A stretch of DNA of 24,752 bases, from the NCBI GenBank assembly GCA_031549925.1, contig JAVBPA010000072.1, positions 1-24,752 on the forward strand. Reading direction: 5' to 3'. Shown here piece by piece: positions 15,893 through 24,399 of this stretch (positions are counted from its first letter, which is position 1; every line of letters starts with the position of its first letter). The stretch is from JAVBPA01 sp031549925. GTDB lineage: Bacteria; Bacillota; Clostridia; Oscillospirales; CAG-272. Below the pieces are notes generated by a model. It had not been told where the DNA came from, did no database searches, and saw only the letters and a program-made list of their open reading frames with translations. The position numbers and the translations under genes are program-made.

Positions 15893-18451
15893 TTAATCCC
15901 AAAGCCAAGCTGAAGAGTAAGAATAAGTATATGAAGAAGAGGAAAGAGAAAGAATGATTTTTTTATCTGAATCACGAATTATTTTACGGTTAATAGGAAT
16001 ACGAGCGGATAATGGTTCGGAGGTATTTGAAGTAAAAGCAGGTGCATATTTATAAAGTTCGCCGTTAATATCTCGGTAGAGATCCATCTCAAGAAGTAAA
16101 GCGACAGTTTTTTCATTAAAAAGTGTATTTAAATAAGCAGTGAGTTCTGAATAATTTTTAATTTCGTAATCACCTACGCGGACGAAGCCATTGTTTTCGG
16201 TTACGGAATACGAAGTATTATTATTTGTGTTAGTTTTAAAAACAGCATTCGAAGCCAATTTATTAATATTAATACGTGCAGAAAGTCCTGCGCCTGTAAA
16301 CCAAGACAAAGCTTCCCTTGATCTTTCAAAAGAAATAATAACATGATCTTCCAGAGATTCATCGATTTTCGGCAAGGAATGGTTGTACAATTTTACCGAT
16401 TCGGCAACAGCTTTTTTATCTGCGGAAGGAGCTTCCCGAAAGCGGATAACTGAACGGATATTATCTGACAAATCGAAATTATATGATGTTAAATAAATAT
16501 CCGTTTTAAATTCCGGTGCCGGACCATCTTTCCAAACAGAAATATTTTCGATTTCAGCCATTGTTTTCCCGGTCGGGGAAATAAATTTTATTATATCGGA
16601 GGAATTGTCAAGCGTCCACGATGGAGGAACAGAAATTTTTAATATAAAATTATTGTCAAATCCGCTGTTAATAACATTATTTGATGAATCGACAATATTT
16701 ATAGCAGGAGATAAATAATAAGTAACAAGTGCGTTTTGACGCAAAGAATCATATAAACGGGTCATTGTGATAATAGATTGTTCACGTGTATATGTACCGA
16801 GAGGATCAAAATAATTATCTCCCACTCCGATCATAACACCCCATTCATTCATATACCAGATTCCGCTTTCAGCCCAGTTTTCTATTTTTCCGGAATCAAT
16901 GTAATCCGGTTTTTTTTGTGTATGCGAAGGCAAATACAAACAGCAGGAATAAGTATTAACTAAAATTTTAGCGGCTTCCTGTCTGTTTATAATACCGCGC
17001 GGATCAAAAATCCCGCCTCCGCGCCCTTCAACGATTCCAAGTGACTGCGAATATAAAACATAGGAATCATTTGTGTCGATAAAAGGGGATTTCGGAAGAA
17101 TCGGAACAATTTCAGAAATTTTTTTGCCGCGGTATGATTCGATAAGCGAAACCGCGAGACGGCAATATTCAGCTCTTGTCATAGCAGATGTATAAAGTCC
17201 GCGCAAATCTTCGGGGACAAACCCTCCGCTGATTGCTTTTTCTATTTCAGGTGCTGCCCAGCTGCTAGGCGTGTTTCCCGTATATTTTATTACTCCGGAA
17301 AAACCCGAAGTAAAAATATCAAAAGAGCTTGATACAACCGCTATATCATTGTCGTTAAGCGCACTTGCGCGATACCATTTGATACCTTTTTTCGCTTCAA
17401 TAACGCGGTCACCGCTTTTATTTATATAATACTTGGTTAAATTTTCAGAAACAACAGCCAAACCGCGTATAAAAGAAGTAATCGGAAAAACTCCCGCAGG
17501 CAACCGAAGCACAATTTTACCTGTTTTATCGATATAATAGCTGCTGTCACCCTCACAGACACCCGCAACTCCTTCATTGAAATCGAGCGCGTCATCGTCG
17601 TAACTGTCATATATGGCGGGAATTATGCTAGTTCCGCTTTTGTTAATATATCCCCATCTGACGTTTATTCCGTAAAAATCTGTATTTACACCGACAGCGG
17701 CAAGCCCTTCTGAAAAGGGACGTATATAATCCCAAATAGCTCCGGTCAAAATTTTACCGTCATAGGAAGCGAGTCCGAATTTCCCGCCCTGCGCCTCATA
17801 TAAAACGTAATCCTCGTGCATTACGACATTAACAGCACGTAAAAACGGTATCGCAGTTATTTTAAATTCGGAATTTATAAAACCGTACCGCTCGTTTTGC
17901 GTGTAGGCGTAAAATCCGTATTCGGAAGATTTATGAAGCGTATCGCATACAAAATCGAAAAGAACTTCGCCGGAAGTATTTATGATTCCGTATTTTCCAT
18001 TAAAACAAACAATAGCGTTTCCGTTTTCAAAAGTGTTTGCGACAATATCGTATATAGGTTCAATTACGACATCTCCGCTTCCGTTTTTATAACCATATTT
18101 CCCTTTTTCGGATTGAAATGGGGTGAATGATGATTTGGTTGCGGCGGGAGTAGTTTTGACAAGAGCTTCATCAAGTGAATTGTAAATGGCTTCAGATAAT
18201 ATTTCACCTTCATGAGAAGCTCTTCCCCATTTTCCACCCGTTTTAAAATACAAATATTTTTTTCCTATATATACATCTTCATATTTTAAAGGAAGTATGT
18301 AAGAATAGCAATCTTCCGAAGAAGCGTTTGAGGAAAAATTTTCCGGTAATAAAACGGCTGTCATCATAACCGCCAGAATAATCGAAATTATTTTGACTGT
18401 ATATGTTTTTATTCGCCGTCCAAGTGGCTTTTCCGATTTAATTATGTTCAT
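15893..18451 (-). CDS. Secreted WG-repeat and SLH-domain surface protein
   Basis: The 852-residue protein starts with a long basic signal sequence (membrane stretch about residues 18-37, cleavage likely near SNASSED). Residues about 45-380 hold roughly seven WG repeats, each with a GKYG(F/Y)INxxG turn and an (I/V)xPxYD strand, which probably form a beta-propeller-like solenoid. Residues about 395-572 contain three SLH repeats (for example the segment ending IFDPRGIINRQEAAKIL, and YFDPLGTYTREQSI), which bind pyruvylated wall polymers. The last about 280 residues are unassigned and end in a Ser/Tyr-rich tail. GGGAG lies about 14 nt before the ATG, an unusually long spacing. It is probably a cell-wall-attached binding protein. 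Confidence 0.85.
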   Translation of the reverse strand: MNIIKSEKPLGRRIKTYTVKIISIILAVMMTAVLLPENFSSNASSEDCYSYILPLKYEDVYIGKKYLYFKTGGKWGRASHEGEILSEAIYNSLDEALVKTTPAATKSSFTPFQSEKGKYGYKNGSGDVVIEPIYDIVANTFENGNAIVCFNGKYGIINTSGEVLFDFVCDTLHKSSEYGFYAYTQNERYGFINSEFKITAIPFLRAVNVVMHEDYVLYEAQGGKFGLASYDGKILTGAIWDYIRPFSEGLAAVGVNTDFYGINVRWGYINKSGTSIIPAIYDSYDDDALDFNEGVAGVCEGDSSYYIDKTGKIVLRLPAGVFPITSFIRGLAVVSENLTKYYINKSGDRVIEAKKGIKWYRASALNDNDIAVVSSSFDIFTSGFSGVIKYTGNTPSSWAAPEIEKAISGGFVPEDLRGLYTSAMTRAEYCRLAVSLIESYRGKKISEIVPILPKSPFIDTNDSYVLYSQSLGIVEGRGGGIFDPRGIINRQEAAKILVNTYSCCLYLPSHTQKKPDYIDSGKIENWAESGIWYMNEWGVMIGVGDNYFDPLGTYTREQSIITMTRLYDSLRQNALVTYYLSPAINIVDSSNNVINSGFDNNFILKISVPPSWTLDNSSDIIKFISPTGKTMAEIENISVWKDGPAPEFKTDIYLTSYNFDLSDNIRSVIRFREAPSADKKAVAESVKLYNHSLPKIDESLEDHVIISFERSREALSWFTGAGLSARININKLASNAVFKTNTNNNTSYSVTENNGFVRVGDYEIKNYSELTAYLNTLFNEKTVALLLEMDLYRDINGELYKYAPAFTSNTSEPLSARIPINRKIIRDSDKKIILSLSSSSYTYSYSSAWLWD

Positions 18452-18564
18452 ATTCTACAATAATTCTCCCGAATAATATAAACATTTATAAAATAAAATT
18501 GTTTTTTACCATTTTATTCTATTATATATGACGATTATTATTAAAAAAAGTTTCTTATTTTACA

Positions 18565-18592
18565 ATTATAGCATTTAATTTTAATCAAACAA
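18565..18592 (-). promoter_or_regulatory. Probable promoter of the WG/SLH gene
   Basis: On the minus strand TTGTTT (18587-18592) and TATAAT (18565-18570) are 16 bp apart, giving a leader of about 107 nt. A second TATAAT at 18527-18532 lacks a good -35. Confidence 0.45.
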
Positions 18593-18693
18593 CAAATAAA
18601 TTATTAAATCTTATACATAAAGTTCCAATTTAACGTTTTCCGAAGCGGCGGTGTAAACTTTTTTTAAACTTAATAGAATATTTATGAAATATG

Positions 18694-18702
18694 TGATATA
18701 AT
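18694..18702 (+). promoter_or_regulatory. Extended -10 promoter of the LRR gene
   Basis: TGATATAAT at 18694-18702 is an extended -10 (TGn plus TATAAT) without a recognisable -35. Transcription would start near 18709, leaving a very short leader with GGGGGA before the ATG. Confidence 0.55.
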
Positions 18703-18725
18703 CTTCTGTTAAGGGGGAATGAAAA

Positions 18726-19553
18726 ATGAATAAGACTAAAAAAACATCAACTAAAACTACAGCAAAAATATTATTTTATACTATAAAAATAGTATTGATA
18801 GCAGCAATGATATCAATAGCTGTACCGATAGCTTCAAACGGATATTACGGACGGACAGAAAAGGGTTTATTAGTTGAAAATTATAATATAGCTGACGAAA
18901 ACGGAAACATACCGTCCGATGAAAACGGGAATTTTTATTTAACGGTTATCGGTTATCAAGGTTCCGGTTTAAATGTTACCATTCCCGAAGAAATTGAAGG
19001 ATACAAAGTCCGTTATATAAAAGAAGCCGCATTCTCCTGTAATGAAAAAATCATGAAAATAATAGTTCCTTCTTCGGTAAAAGTAATTGAAAAGGATGCT
19101 TTTTCCTATTGCATTAATCTTCTTACAGTGGTTCTTCCGCAAGGTCTTGAGGAAATTCCGGTAAACGCATTTAAAGGTTGTACGTTATTACGGAATGTAG
19201 TAATACCCGAAACGGTAAAAACTATCGGGGATTTTGCCTTTTCCGATTGCAGTTTGCTGGCGGATTTAAAGATACCGAAATCGGTTGAATTTATAGGTCA
19301 CGATGCTTTTACGGCTTGTGAGAGAATTGTTCTTGATTGCTCCGAAAACGCATATGCGAAAGAATATTCGGTAAAATATAATGTTATTTCAGAAAAAGAT
19401 AAACATCCGAATTATCCGGTTTATAAGACTCTTTCGATAACAATAGTACTTGGAATCGCAGTTTTTTCGGGTGATTTCATTATACGGAGACTAATACGAA
19501 ACCGCCGGAATAAACGCGGTGTTGTTAAAACCGAAAAAGGGGAAGTTTTATAA
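18726..19553 (+). CDS. Membrane-anchored BspA-type leucine-rich repeat protein
   Basis: The 275-residue protein has an N-terminal membrane segment (about 14-37). About five BspA/LRR_5 units follow (residues about 75-205), recognisable as VPSSVKVIEKDAFSYC, IPETVKTIGDFAFSDC and IPKSVEFIGHDAFTAC. A second membrane segment (about 236-256) leads to a basic cytoplasmic tail (RRLIRNRRNKR). BspA-type repeats are common on surface proteins of gut and oral anaerobes and mediate binding to host or other cells, but short two-anchor versions are poorly studied. The start follows GGGGGA; an overlapping ATG at 18719 is out of frame and closes at once. It is divergent from the WG/SLH gene. Confidence 0.8.
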   Translation: MNKTKKTSTKTTAKILFYTIKIVLIAAMISIAVPIASNGYYGRTEKGLLVENYNIADENGNIPSDENGNFYLTVIGYQGSGLNVTIPEEIEGYKVRYIKEAAFSCNEKIMKIIVPSSVKVIEKDAFSYCINLLTVVLPQGLEEIPVNAFKGCTLLRNVVIPETVKTIGDFAFSDCSLLADLKIPKSVEFIGHDAFTACERIVLDCSENAYAKEYSVKYNVISEKDKHPNYPVYKTLSITIVLGIAVFSGDFIIRRLIRNRRNKRGVVKTEKGEVL

Positions 19554-19556
19554 CTG

Positions 19557-19615
19557 ATTTTTTGTTTAAAACAAAAATTTAGAGATGCTTGACTATGATA
19601 AAATCAGGCATCTCC
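19557..19615. terminator. Hairpins in the convergent spacer after the LRR gene
   Basis: TTTTTGTTTAAAACAAAAA (about 19560-19577) and GAGATGCTTGA/TCAGGCATCTC (19582-19592 with 19604-19614) form two stems. On the minus strand the second is followed by TAAATTTTTGTTTT and could end the sugar-import operon; on the plus strand it has no U-run. Confidence 0.45.
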
Positions 19616-19630
19616 GAAAGAATACATGTG

Positions 19631-19709
19631 GTTACGGGGACGCGGGGACGAGGGGACGCGGGGACGCTGTCGCTTTTTGCGAAAAAAGCTCCGCAAAAAC
19701 GTTTAAAAA
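19631..19709. repeat. Intergenic repeat copy D, with an 8-bp tandem repeat
   Basis: GGTTAC leads into four tandem copies of GGGGACGC (one has A at the end) at 19636-19667. A TCGCTTTTTGCGAAAAAAGC hairpin and CTCCGCAAAAACG follow. The order of G-rich arm, then T-run/A-run hairpin, then A-run is that of copies A-C, but the stem sequence differs. It lies between the convergent LRR gene and sugar-import operon. Confidence 0.7.
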
Positions 19710-19746
19710 CGATTTATATCAAATGTTTTAATGATATACCGGTATA

Positions 19747-20172
19747 TTATCTTTTTTCAATATAAATATAATCTCCATTTAAAAATTCCATAGAGTCGGC
19801 GTTCGATTCCCGCAGTAAAGGATCTGAATTTATATAATTCCCTGATGTAAAAATAACAGCGGATTTTTTTGAATTTTTGTCTTCTTTGATAATTTCTATA
19901 TACGCTTTTTCAATGTAATTTATATCGTACCAAAATGTTTTTTTAGATTTGACCAGATATATAAACTTTCCGGATTCATCCATGCGAATGTCACTGTCAT
20001 TTATTACAATTTGATATTTTGCACCCTCAATAAAAGCGGGTCCTATTCCAAAAGCAGTTCCGTTTACAGTAACCGCTTTGTACAAAGCTTCTCCGTATAA
20101 ATTGCAAACTAACATTACGGAGAAAAAAAGCACTGCTATGACGAAAGAAATCAATCCCTTTTTTTTATTCAT
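19747..20172 (-). CDS. Small membrane-anchored protein, HlyD-C-terminus-like
   Basis: The 141-residue protein begins with a signal anchor (MNKKKGLISFVIAVLFFSVMLV) and is otherwise extracytoplasmic. The pattern IRMDESGKFIYLVKSKK followed by paired beta strands and a closing INSDPLL segment resembles the C-terminal part of HlyD/RND membrane-fusion proteins, without their coiled coil. This is an impression, not an assignment. The ATG overlaps the stop of the upstream permease by 8 nt (ATGAATAA) and has little ribosome site of its own, so translation is coupled. As the last gene of the sugar-import operon it may assist the solute-binding protein or permease. Confidence 0.65.
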   Translation of the reverse strand: MNKKKGLISFVIAVLFFSVMLVCNLYGEALYKAVTVNGTAFGIGPAFIEGAKYQIVINDSDIRMDESGKFIYLVKSKKTFWYDINYIEKAYIEIIKEDKNSKKSAVIFTSGNYINSDPLLRESNADSMEFLNGDYIYIEKR

Positions 20173-20932
20173 TGTATGTTATACCATTTATAATATTATC
20201 TCTGAGCATTCCGAAAAGCAGAATTGCCGGAATCATATACAAAAGTGCGGGAACAAAAGCTTGCTCCGGATAATTTTCAACTACATTCCGTATTATCAGA
20301 GACAAAGGTTTTTTTATTTCTTCTTTTAGTATGACAAGAGGAATTTCATATGTGTTATAGCTGTCGATAAAAGACATAAAAGTTAATAAAACAATACCGT
20401 TTTTACTCATGGGAATTACTATTTTAAACAGAATACGCAGCGTTGAAGCTCCGTCAATTTGAGCCGCGTCAATGACAGAATCCGGTATACGCATAATGTA
20501 TTGCCTTAAAAATATAATGCCTGTAGGAAGGAATATTTGCGGGATAATTGCTCCCGCATAACTGTCATACAATGAAAGTGATTTGATTACGTTATAGGTC
20601 TGCACTATCGTCGTATGAATCGGCAGTATCATTATAAGGATACATATTCCGAAAATAATTTCCCGGAATTTGAATTTAAAACGTGAAAAAATGAAAGCAG
20701 TCCAAACTCCGAAAACAACCTGTCCTACCGTGATAAATAAAGTGTAAAAAAGAGAATTGTTAAAAGCCGTTTTAAATTTTACACTTAACAGCAATATATT
20801 TTTTAATTCTCCGGGCGAAGACAAAAACGCATTAATAACGGTCAGCGCAACCGGAAGAAGCGAATAAACAATAAGTATAATAAATATTATGTAATTGAGG
20901 GCCGTATAAAAGCGGTTCTTTTTTTCTATCAT
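20165..20932 (-). CDS. Sugar ABC transporter permease, MalG type
   Basis: The 255-residue protein has six membrane segments and the ATPase-contact EAA motif AAQIDGASTLRILFKIVIP near residues 154-172 (family form EAAxxDGA...G...P). It is the MalG-type (inner) permease of the CUT1 class, which imports oligosaccharides. It begins 6 nt after the MalF-type stop, with GGAAATTGAAG as ribosome site inside the end of that gene. With the two neighbouring transport genes it makes one operon. No ATPase is encoded; CUT1 importers in Firmicutes often share one MsmK/UgpC-like ATPase made elsewhere. Confidence 0.88.
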   Translation of the reverse strand: MIEKKNRFYTALNYIIFIILIVYSLLPVALTVINAFLSSPGELKNILLLSVKFKTAFNNSLFYTLFITVGQVVFGVWTAFIFSRFKFKFREIIFGICILIMILPIHTTIVQTYNVIKSLSLYDSYAGAIIPQIFLPTGIIFLRQYIMRIPDSVIDAAQIDGASTLRILFKIVIPMSKNGIVLLTFMSFIDSYNTYEIPLVILKEEIKKPLSLIIRNVVENYPEQAFVPALLYMIPAILLFGMLRDNIINGITYNE

Positions 20933-20938
20933 AATTCT

Positions 20939-21763
20939 TCAATTTCCAGATTTCACGTCCATCATACCCTTATCCCCCATAAGCTGCAACGGAACAAAAA
21001 TAACAAAAATTGCTATAGCAAATATATAACTGCCGCATAAAACAAAATCATAATTTAAATTTTTAAAATTATTTTGTATAAAATGCTGCAATAAATATGC
21101 GTTTTCCGGAGGATAATTTCCGAACAGCATGTAAATATCGCGGAATATTTTAAATGAATGTATTACAGAAAAGATCAAATTAAAAACAGTAAATGAAGTA
21201 ATTTCAGGTATAATAATAAATCTTAAACATTGAAATTTTGAAGCTCCGTCAAGAACTGCCGATTCTATTTGACTTTTGGGAACCGATCTTATTCCTGATA
21301 GATAGATAAGCATATGAAAACCCATGTATCTCCATATATAAACGGCGATAATAATAATTATAGTGTATTTGCTATAAAGAAGATTTGCGGAAATGCTTTC
21401 TATTATGTATTTCCAGGAAGAAACCGAGGCAATAACGGGAATAGAAAGAGGTAGAATAAGTCCGTATATATAAATACCTTTTCCCGGAAGTTTGTTCAAA
21501 ATAAAAGCAGATCCGAAACTTAACAAATTCACCGATGCCACACTCGTCAATGTAAAAATGACTGTATTTTTTAACGCAATCTTAAAAGATTCATTTTTAA
21601 ATGTTTTTATATATTTATCAAAATTTAATATTATATTTTTTTGTCCATCTGCAATGAACGTTTGTAAAAATCCCATAATGAAAGGCAGAAGATAAAAAAT
21701 TATTATCCCTGAAAGACAAATGGCTAATGAAATAATTAAAAATTTTTTGTCTTTTATATTCAT
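20939..21763 (-). CDS. Sugar ABC transporter permease, MalF type
   Basis: The 274-residue protein has six membrane segments and the EAA-type motif SAVLDGASKFQCLRFIIIP near residues 167-185, as in MalF/UgpA-type permeases of CUT1 sugar importers. It lacks the extra large periplasmic loop of enterobacterial MalF, as is normal in Firmicutes. It starts 10 nt after the solute-binding protein stop, with GAGAGAACGG before the ATG. It pairs with the MalG-type permease that follows. Confidence 0.88.
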   Translation of the reverse strand: MNIKDKKFLIISLAICLSGIIIFYLLPFIMGFLQTFIADGQKNIILNFDKYIKTFKNESFKIALKNTVIFTLTSVASVNLLSFGSAFILNKLPGKGIYIYGLILPLSIPVIASVSSWKYIIESISANLLYSKYTIIIIIAVYIWRYMGFHMLIYLSGIRSVPKSQIESAVLDGASKFQCLRFIIIPEITSFTVFNLIFSVIHSFKIFRDIYMLFGNYPPENAYLLQHFIQNNFKNLNYDFVLCGSYIFAIAIFVIFVPLQLMGDKGMMDVKSGN

Positions 21764-21773
21764 AACCGTTCTC

Positions 21774-23921
21774 TCAGTTGTTTTCCTTTACAAAGATATT
21801 AAAAGCTTGTTCGATTTTATCAGCGGCTTCTTCCGCAGTTATTTCATCTTTACAATATAGCTCCGTTTGTTGGTAAACTACTGAATAAATATCAATGTAA
21901 TAATAAAGATGTGTATCTAATGATTCGTAAACTTCCGTTACGGCAGATTCAAAAGGTTTTATATTATCTACATTTATTCCAAATAAATGTCCGTCAAGCA
22001 TACTTTCAAAGGTCTGATGAAACTTCGGACGGTATACACCATATCTGTGTTCATAATTTTTCGATATATACATAAGCAAATCGAGAGCTTCGTTTTTCAC
22101 GGGTGATTCGGACATGACTGCATAACCTACCCCAACTACAAATGGATTGCTTCTTTCATTTACAGGTAAAATTCTGAAGTTTTCATGAGAATTAATGCTT
22201 TGAGAAGCATAAATATTTTCTTCCCGAGATATTTTATATTTACCGGGTAAATTGGTTTTTGGAAATATATTGGCATAAATATCAGCTTTATAAAAGTCTT
22301 TAAGGATCTTTACCGTTTCGATATATTTTTCTCTGTCAAAGAAAGTCTCGGTGTAATCCATTCGGCAATAATTGTTAAATGTTGGATAAAATAAATTGCT
22401 AAAAATATATTCCGCGTTACCGCTTAACGAATTTTTACCGTTAGATATACATAATTCGTACAATTCCGATAAATTGTTTATATTATTTATTTCTGAACTT
22501 CCGGAAATGGAATAATAATTTATATACATCGGATAGTAATAGAGTGAACCGTTATTTGAACAAGCTTCAATTATGTTTGTGTAATACAAGGTATCATCTT
22601 TGAGCTGTTCGCCGTTTTCGAGCGAATACAAATCCGCAAAATAACCTTTTTTAGAATATTGAATATATGGAATCACTTCTGTTGACATTATATCCCATTC
22701 GGGATCATCCGAAAGTATCCGGGTGCTTACGACTTGTAAATAATCAGCTATATTAAAATTCAAAAAACTGTCGCTGTAATATTCTTCTTCTATTATTACA
22801 TTGTTTTCTTTTTCATATTGATATAACAAATTAATTATTAGCTTATCGTTATATGGTAAAAACAATTTGATGACTTTTTTTTGTGAGTCTTTTTCTTTTT
22901 TTTCCTGAAGCGCTATTTCTTTTTCTTTTCCTTCAAGAGGTGTTAATTTTATTAAATCTGATTTATCAGGAAATTTACTATACAAATAATAAATTTTCCC
23001 GTTATCCGTAATAAGATTTTGAATACCAATATAAAAAGATGCCCCAGCCTCCGGGGCGTTTACAATATCGTAATCTCTTATATCACACAATGTCGTTACT
23101 GTATTTGTTTTTGTGTCTATTTGCTGGATTTCATATCCGTTTTGTATATAGACATCTTTGCTTTTTTCGTCAACACAAATATTTCTGATTAAATTACCGG
23201 CAGCAAATTGTTTATTCCAAATAGATTTTCCTGTAGAACATTCTACTTTATGCAAATACGGAATTAAGTCCTCTATTCTTTGGTAAGCATAATATACATA
23301 TCCGGCCGAATCGAATGAATATGAATTTATATGATAAGGAGATTTATCTTCACCGCATATTTCCGCGATTGTTTTTCCCTGTCTGTCGCAGATTTGAATT
23401 CCCGAACCGGAAACAAGAACAATACTCTTTTCTGTTATGTAAATATCATCTAAAACACGTCCGTCCCAAATATCCTCAGGTGTATCTAATATAACTCTCG
23501 AAATCTCTTTTCCATCCAAATCAAATTGTATTAGTTCTCTGCCCTCCATTGTATTTTCTTCTGCCATGTATACGAAATATATTGAATTATTATATAAAGA
23601 AAAAGCGCTTTGGCGGAAACGAGGCTGTGATAATTTTTCAATATCCCCCTGGAAAACATTCAATAAATTAAATTCTTTGTCATATATTTCAATTTGTTCA
23701 AACCCTTTTTGTGTATCATATGTAGGTATGTAGTATTTATCTGCATACGCTTTTATGTTATTTATTGTTTTACCGTTCGACATAGAAAGTACATTTTCGG
23801 CTTTATACAATATTTCGCTGTCCGTAATGTTATGCAGCAGTTCATCTTCGTTTTTTTTGCAGCTTATTATTGTACTGCTTAGAACTAGCAGAATAGCGAA
23901 AATATAAATTAATTTTTTCAT
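21774..23921 (-). CDS. Lipoprotein: propeller-like domain fused to a sugar solute-binding domain
   Basis: The 715-residue protein has a lipoprotein signal (MKKLIYIFAILLVLSSTIISC, cysteine at 21). Residues about 35-335 are made of repeated beta-strand units with blade-like phrases (IYDKEFNLLNVF, IQFDLDGKEISRVIL, ICDRQGKTIAEICG, VYYAY), which looks like a beta-propeller of the NHL/PQQ-like kind. Residues about 345-715 are a family 1 extracellular solute-binding domain (VIKLFLPYNDKLIINLLYQ, WDIMSTEV, GYFADLY). Usual family 1 binding proteins are about 400-450 residues, so the N-terminal domain is an addition. It should capture a sugar outside the membrane for the two permeases. The propeller's ligand is unknown. 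Confidence 0.8.
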   Translation of the reverse strand: MKKLIYIFAILLVLSSTIISCKKNEDELLHNITDSEILYKAENVLSMSNGKTINNIKAYADKYYIPTYDTQKGFEQIEIYDKEFNLLNVFQGDIEKLSQPRFRQSAFSLYNNSIYFVYMAEENTMEGRELIQFDLDGKEISRVILDTPEDIWDGRVLDDIYITEKSIVLVSGSGIQICDRQGKTIAEICGEDKSPYHINSYSFDSAGYVYYAYQRIEDLIPYLHKVECSTGKSIWNKQFAAGNLIRNICVDEKSKDVYIQNGYEIQQIDTKTNTVTTLCDIRDYDIVNAPEAGASFYIGIQNLITDNGKIYYLYSKFPDKSDLIKLTPLEGKEKEIALQEKKEKDSQKKVIKLFLPYNDKLIINLLYQYEKENNVIIEEEYYSDSFLNFNIADYLQVVSTRILSDDPEWDIMSTEVIPYIQYSKKGYFADLYSLENGEQLKDDTLYYTNIIEACSNNGSLYYYPMYINYYSISGSSEINNINNLSELYELCISNGKNSLSGNAEYIFSNLFYPTFNNYCRMDYTETFFDREKYIETVKILKDFYKADIYANIFPKTNLPGKYKISREENIYASQSINSHENFRILPVNERSNPFVVGVGYAVMSESPVKNEALDLLMYISKNYEHRYGVYRPKFHQTFESMLDGHLFGINVDNIKPFESAVTEVYESLDTHLYYYIDIYSVVYQQTELYCKDEITAEEAADKIEQAFNIFVKENN

Positions 23922-23965
23922 TTATATTTATTCCTTTTTTTATTAGAATATTATATTAATTAAAA

Positions 23966-23995
23966 CAAGCAAGGCTGTAAATTGAGCCTTACTTG
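23966..23995 (-). terminator. Terminator-like hairpin in the sugar-import operon leader
   Basis: On the minus strand CAAGTAAGGCT pairs with AGCCTTGCTTG (11 bp with one U-G wobble, 8-nt loop) and is followed by TTTTAATTAAT. The wobble pairs only in minus-strand RNA. It lies after the promoter and 45 nt before the ATG, so it may act as an attenuator for the operon. Confidence 0.6.
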
Positions 23996-24032
23996 CCTTG
24001 CCTTTGATGTAACACTTTGATTCTCTTGTCAT

Positions 24033-24062
24033 ATTGTAACATATTTTTCCATATAAAATCAA
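24033..24062 (-). promoter_or_regulatory. Probable promoter of the sugar-import operon
   Basis: On the minus strand TTGATT (24057-24062) and TACAAT (24033-24038) are 18 bp apart, and the -10 is extended by TGT. Transcription would start near 24026, giving a leader of about 105 nt that includes the hairpin at 23966-23995. Confidence 0.5.
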
Positions 24063-24345
24063 TGGCTATATTCTACAAAATTAAAAGGATTATATTGAAA
24101 CTATTCTACAAATTTAGTGATATTTTATCATAAAAATACAATTGCTTTATATTTATTATCGTTTTACAAAAATCACAAAAAATTATTAACGCTAAGAATT
24201 TATTTTTTTATTTAACTAATAATAATTTTAGAAAAATATTATAATATTAGAAGCATTGGTTATGCAGCATTAGTAATATGGTATATTACTTATTTTTTTG
24301 TTTCTTTTAAAAATAAGATTATCCTTTATCAAAAACATAAGTAAA

Positions 24346-24392
24346 AAGCAAAAAAGCCACGAAACAGCATACAATGCTAAATTTCATGGCTT
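24346..24392 (-). terminator. Terminator of the rRNA-tRNA transcript
   Basis: On the minus strand a two-part stem (GCCATGAAA with TTTCGTGGC, then AGCAT with ATGCT inside) ends in TTTTTTG. It starts about 10 nt after the tRNA-Asn CCA end. The G-U pair forms only in minus-strand RNA. Confidence 0.85.
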
Positions 24393-24399
24393 TATTGTT

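Larger units (their letters stand above)
23922..24399. other. AT-rich region between the sugar-import operon and tRNA-Asn
   Basis: These 478 bp contain no convincing reading frame. I see a leader hairpin (23966-23995), a promoter (24033-24062) and the rRNA/tRNA terminator (24346-24392). The stretch 24065-24345 is very AT-rich, and I see nothing else in it. Confidence 0.65.

Noticed and set aside
15745..15957. 70-residue reading frame
   Set aside because: It runs through the terminator and the right arm of repeat C and lacks a ribosome site.
19636..19667. CRISPR-like array
   Set aside because: The octamers are directly adjacent without spacers, and no cas gene is present.
23946..23954. TATAAT close to the solute-binding protein gene as the operon's promoter
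   Set aside because: No -35 lies at 16-18 bp, and the leader hairpin would overlap that position; the 24033-24062 promoter fits better.
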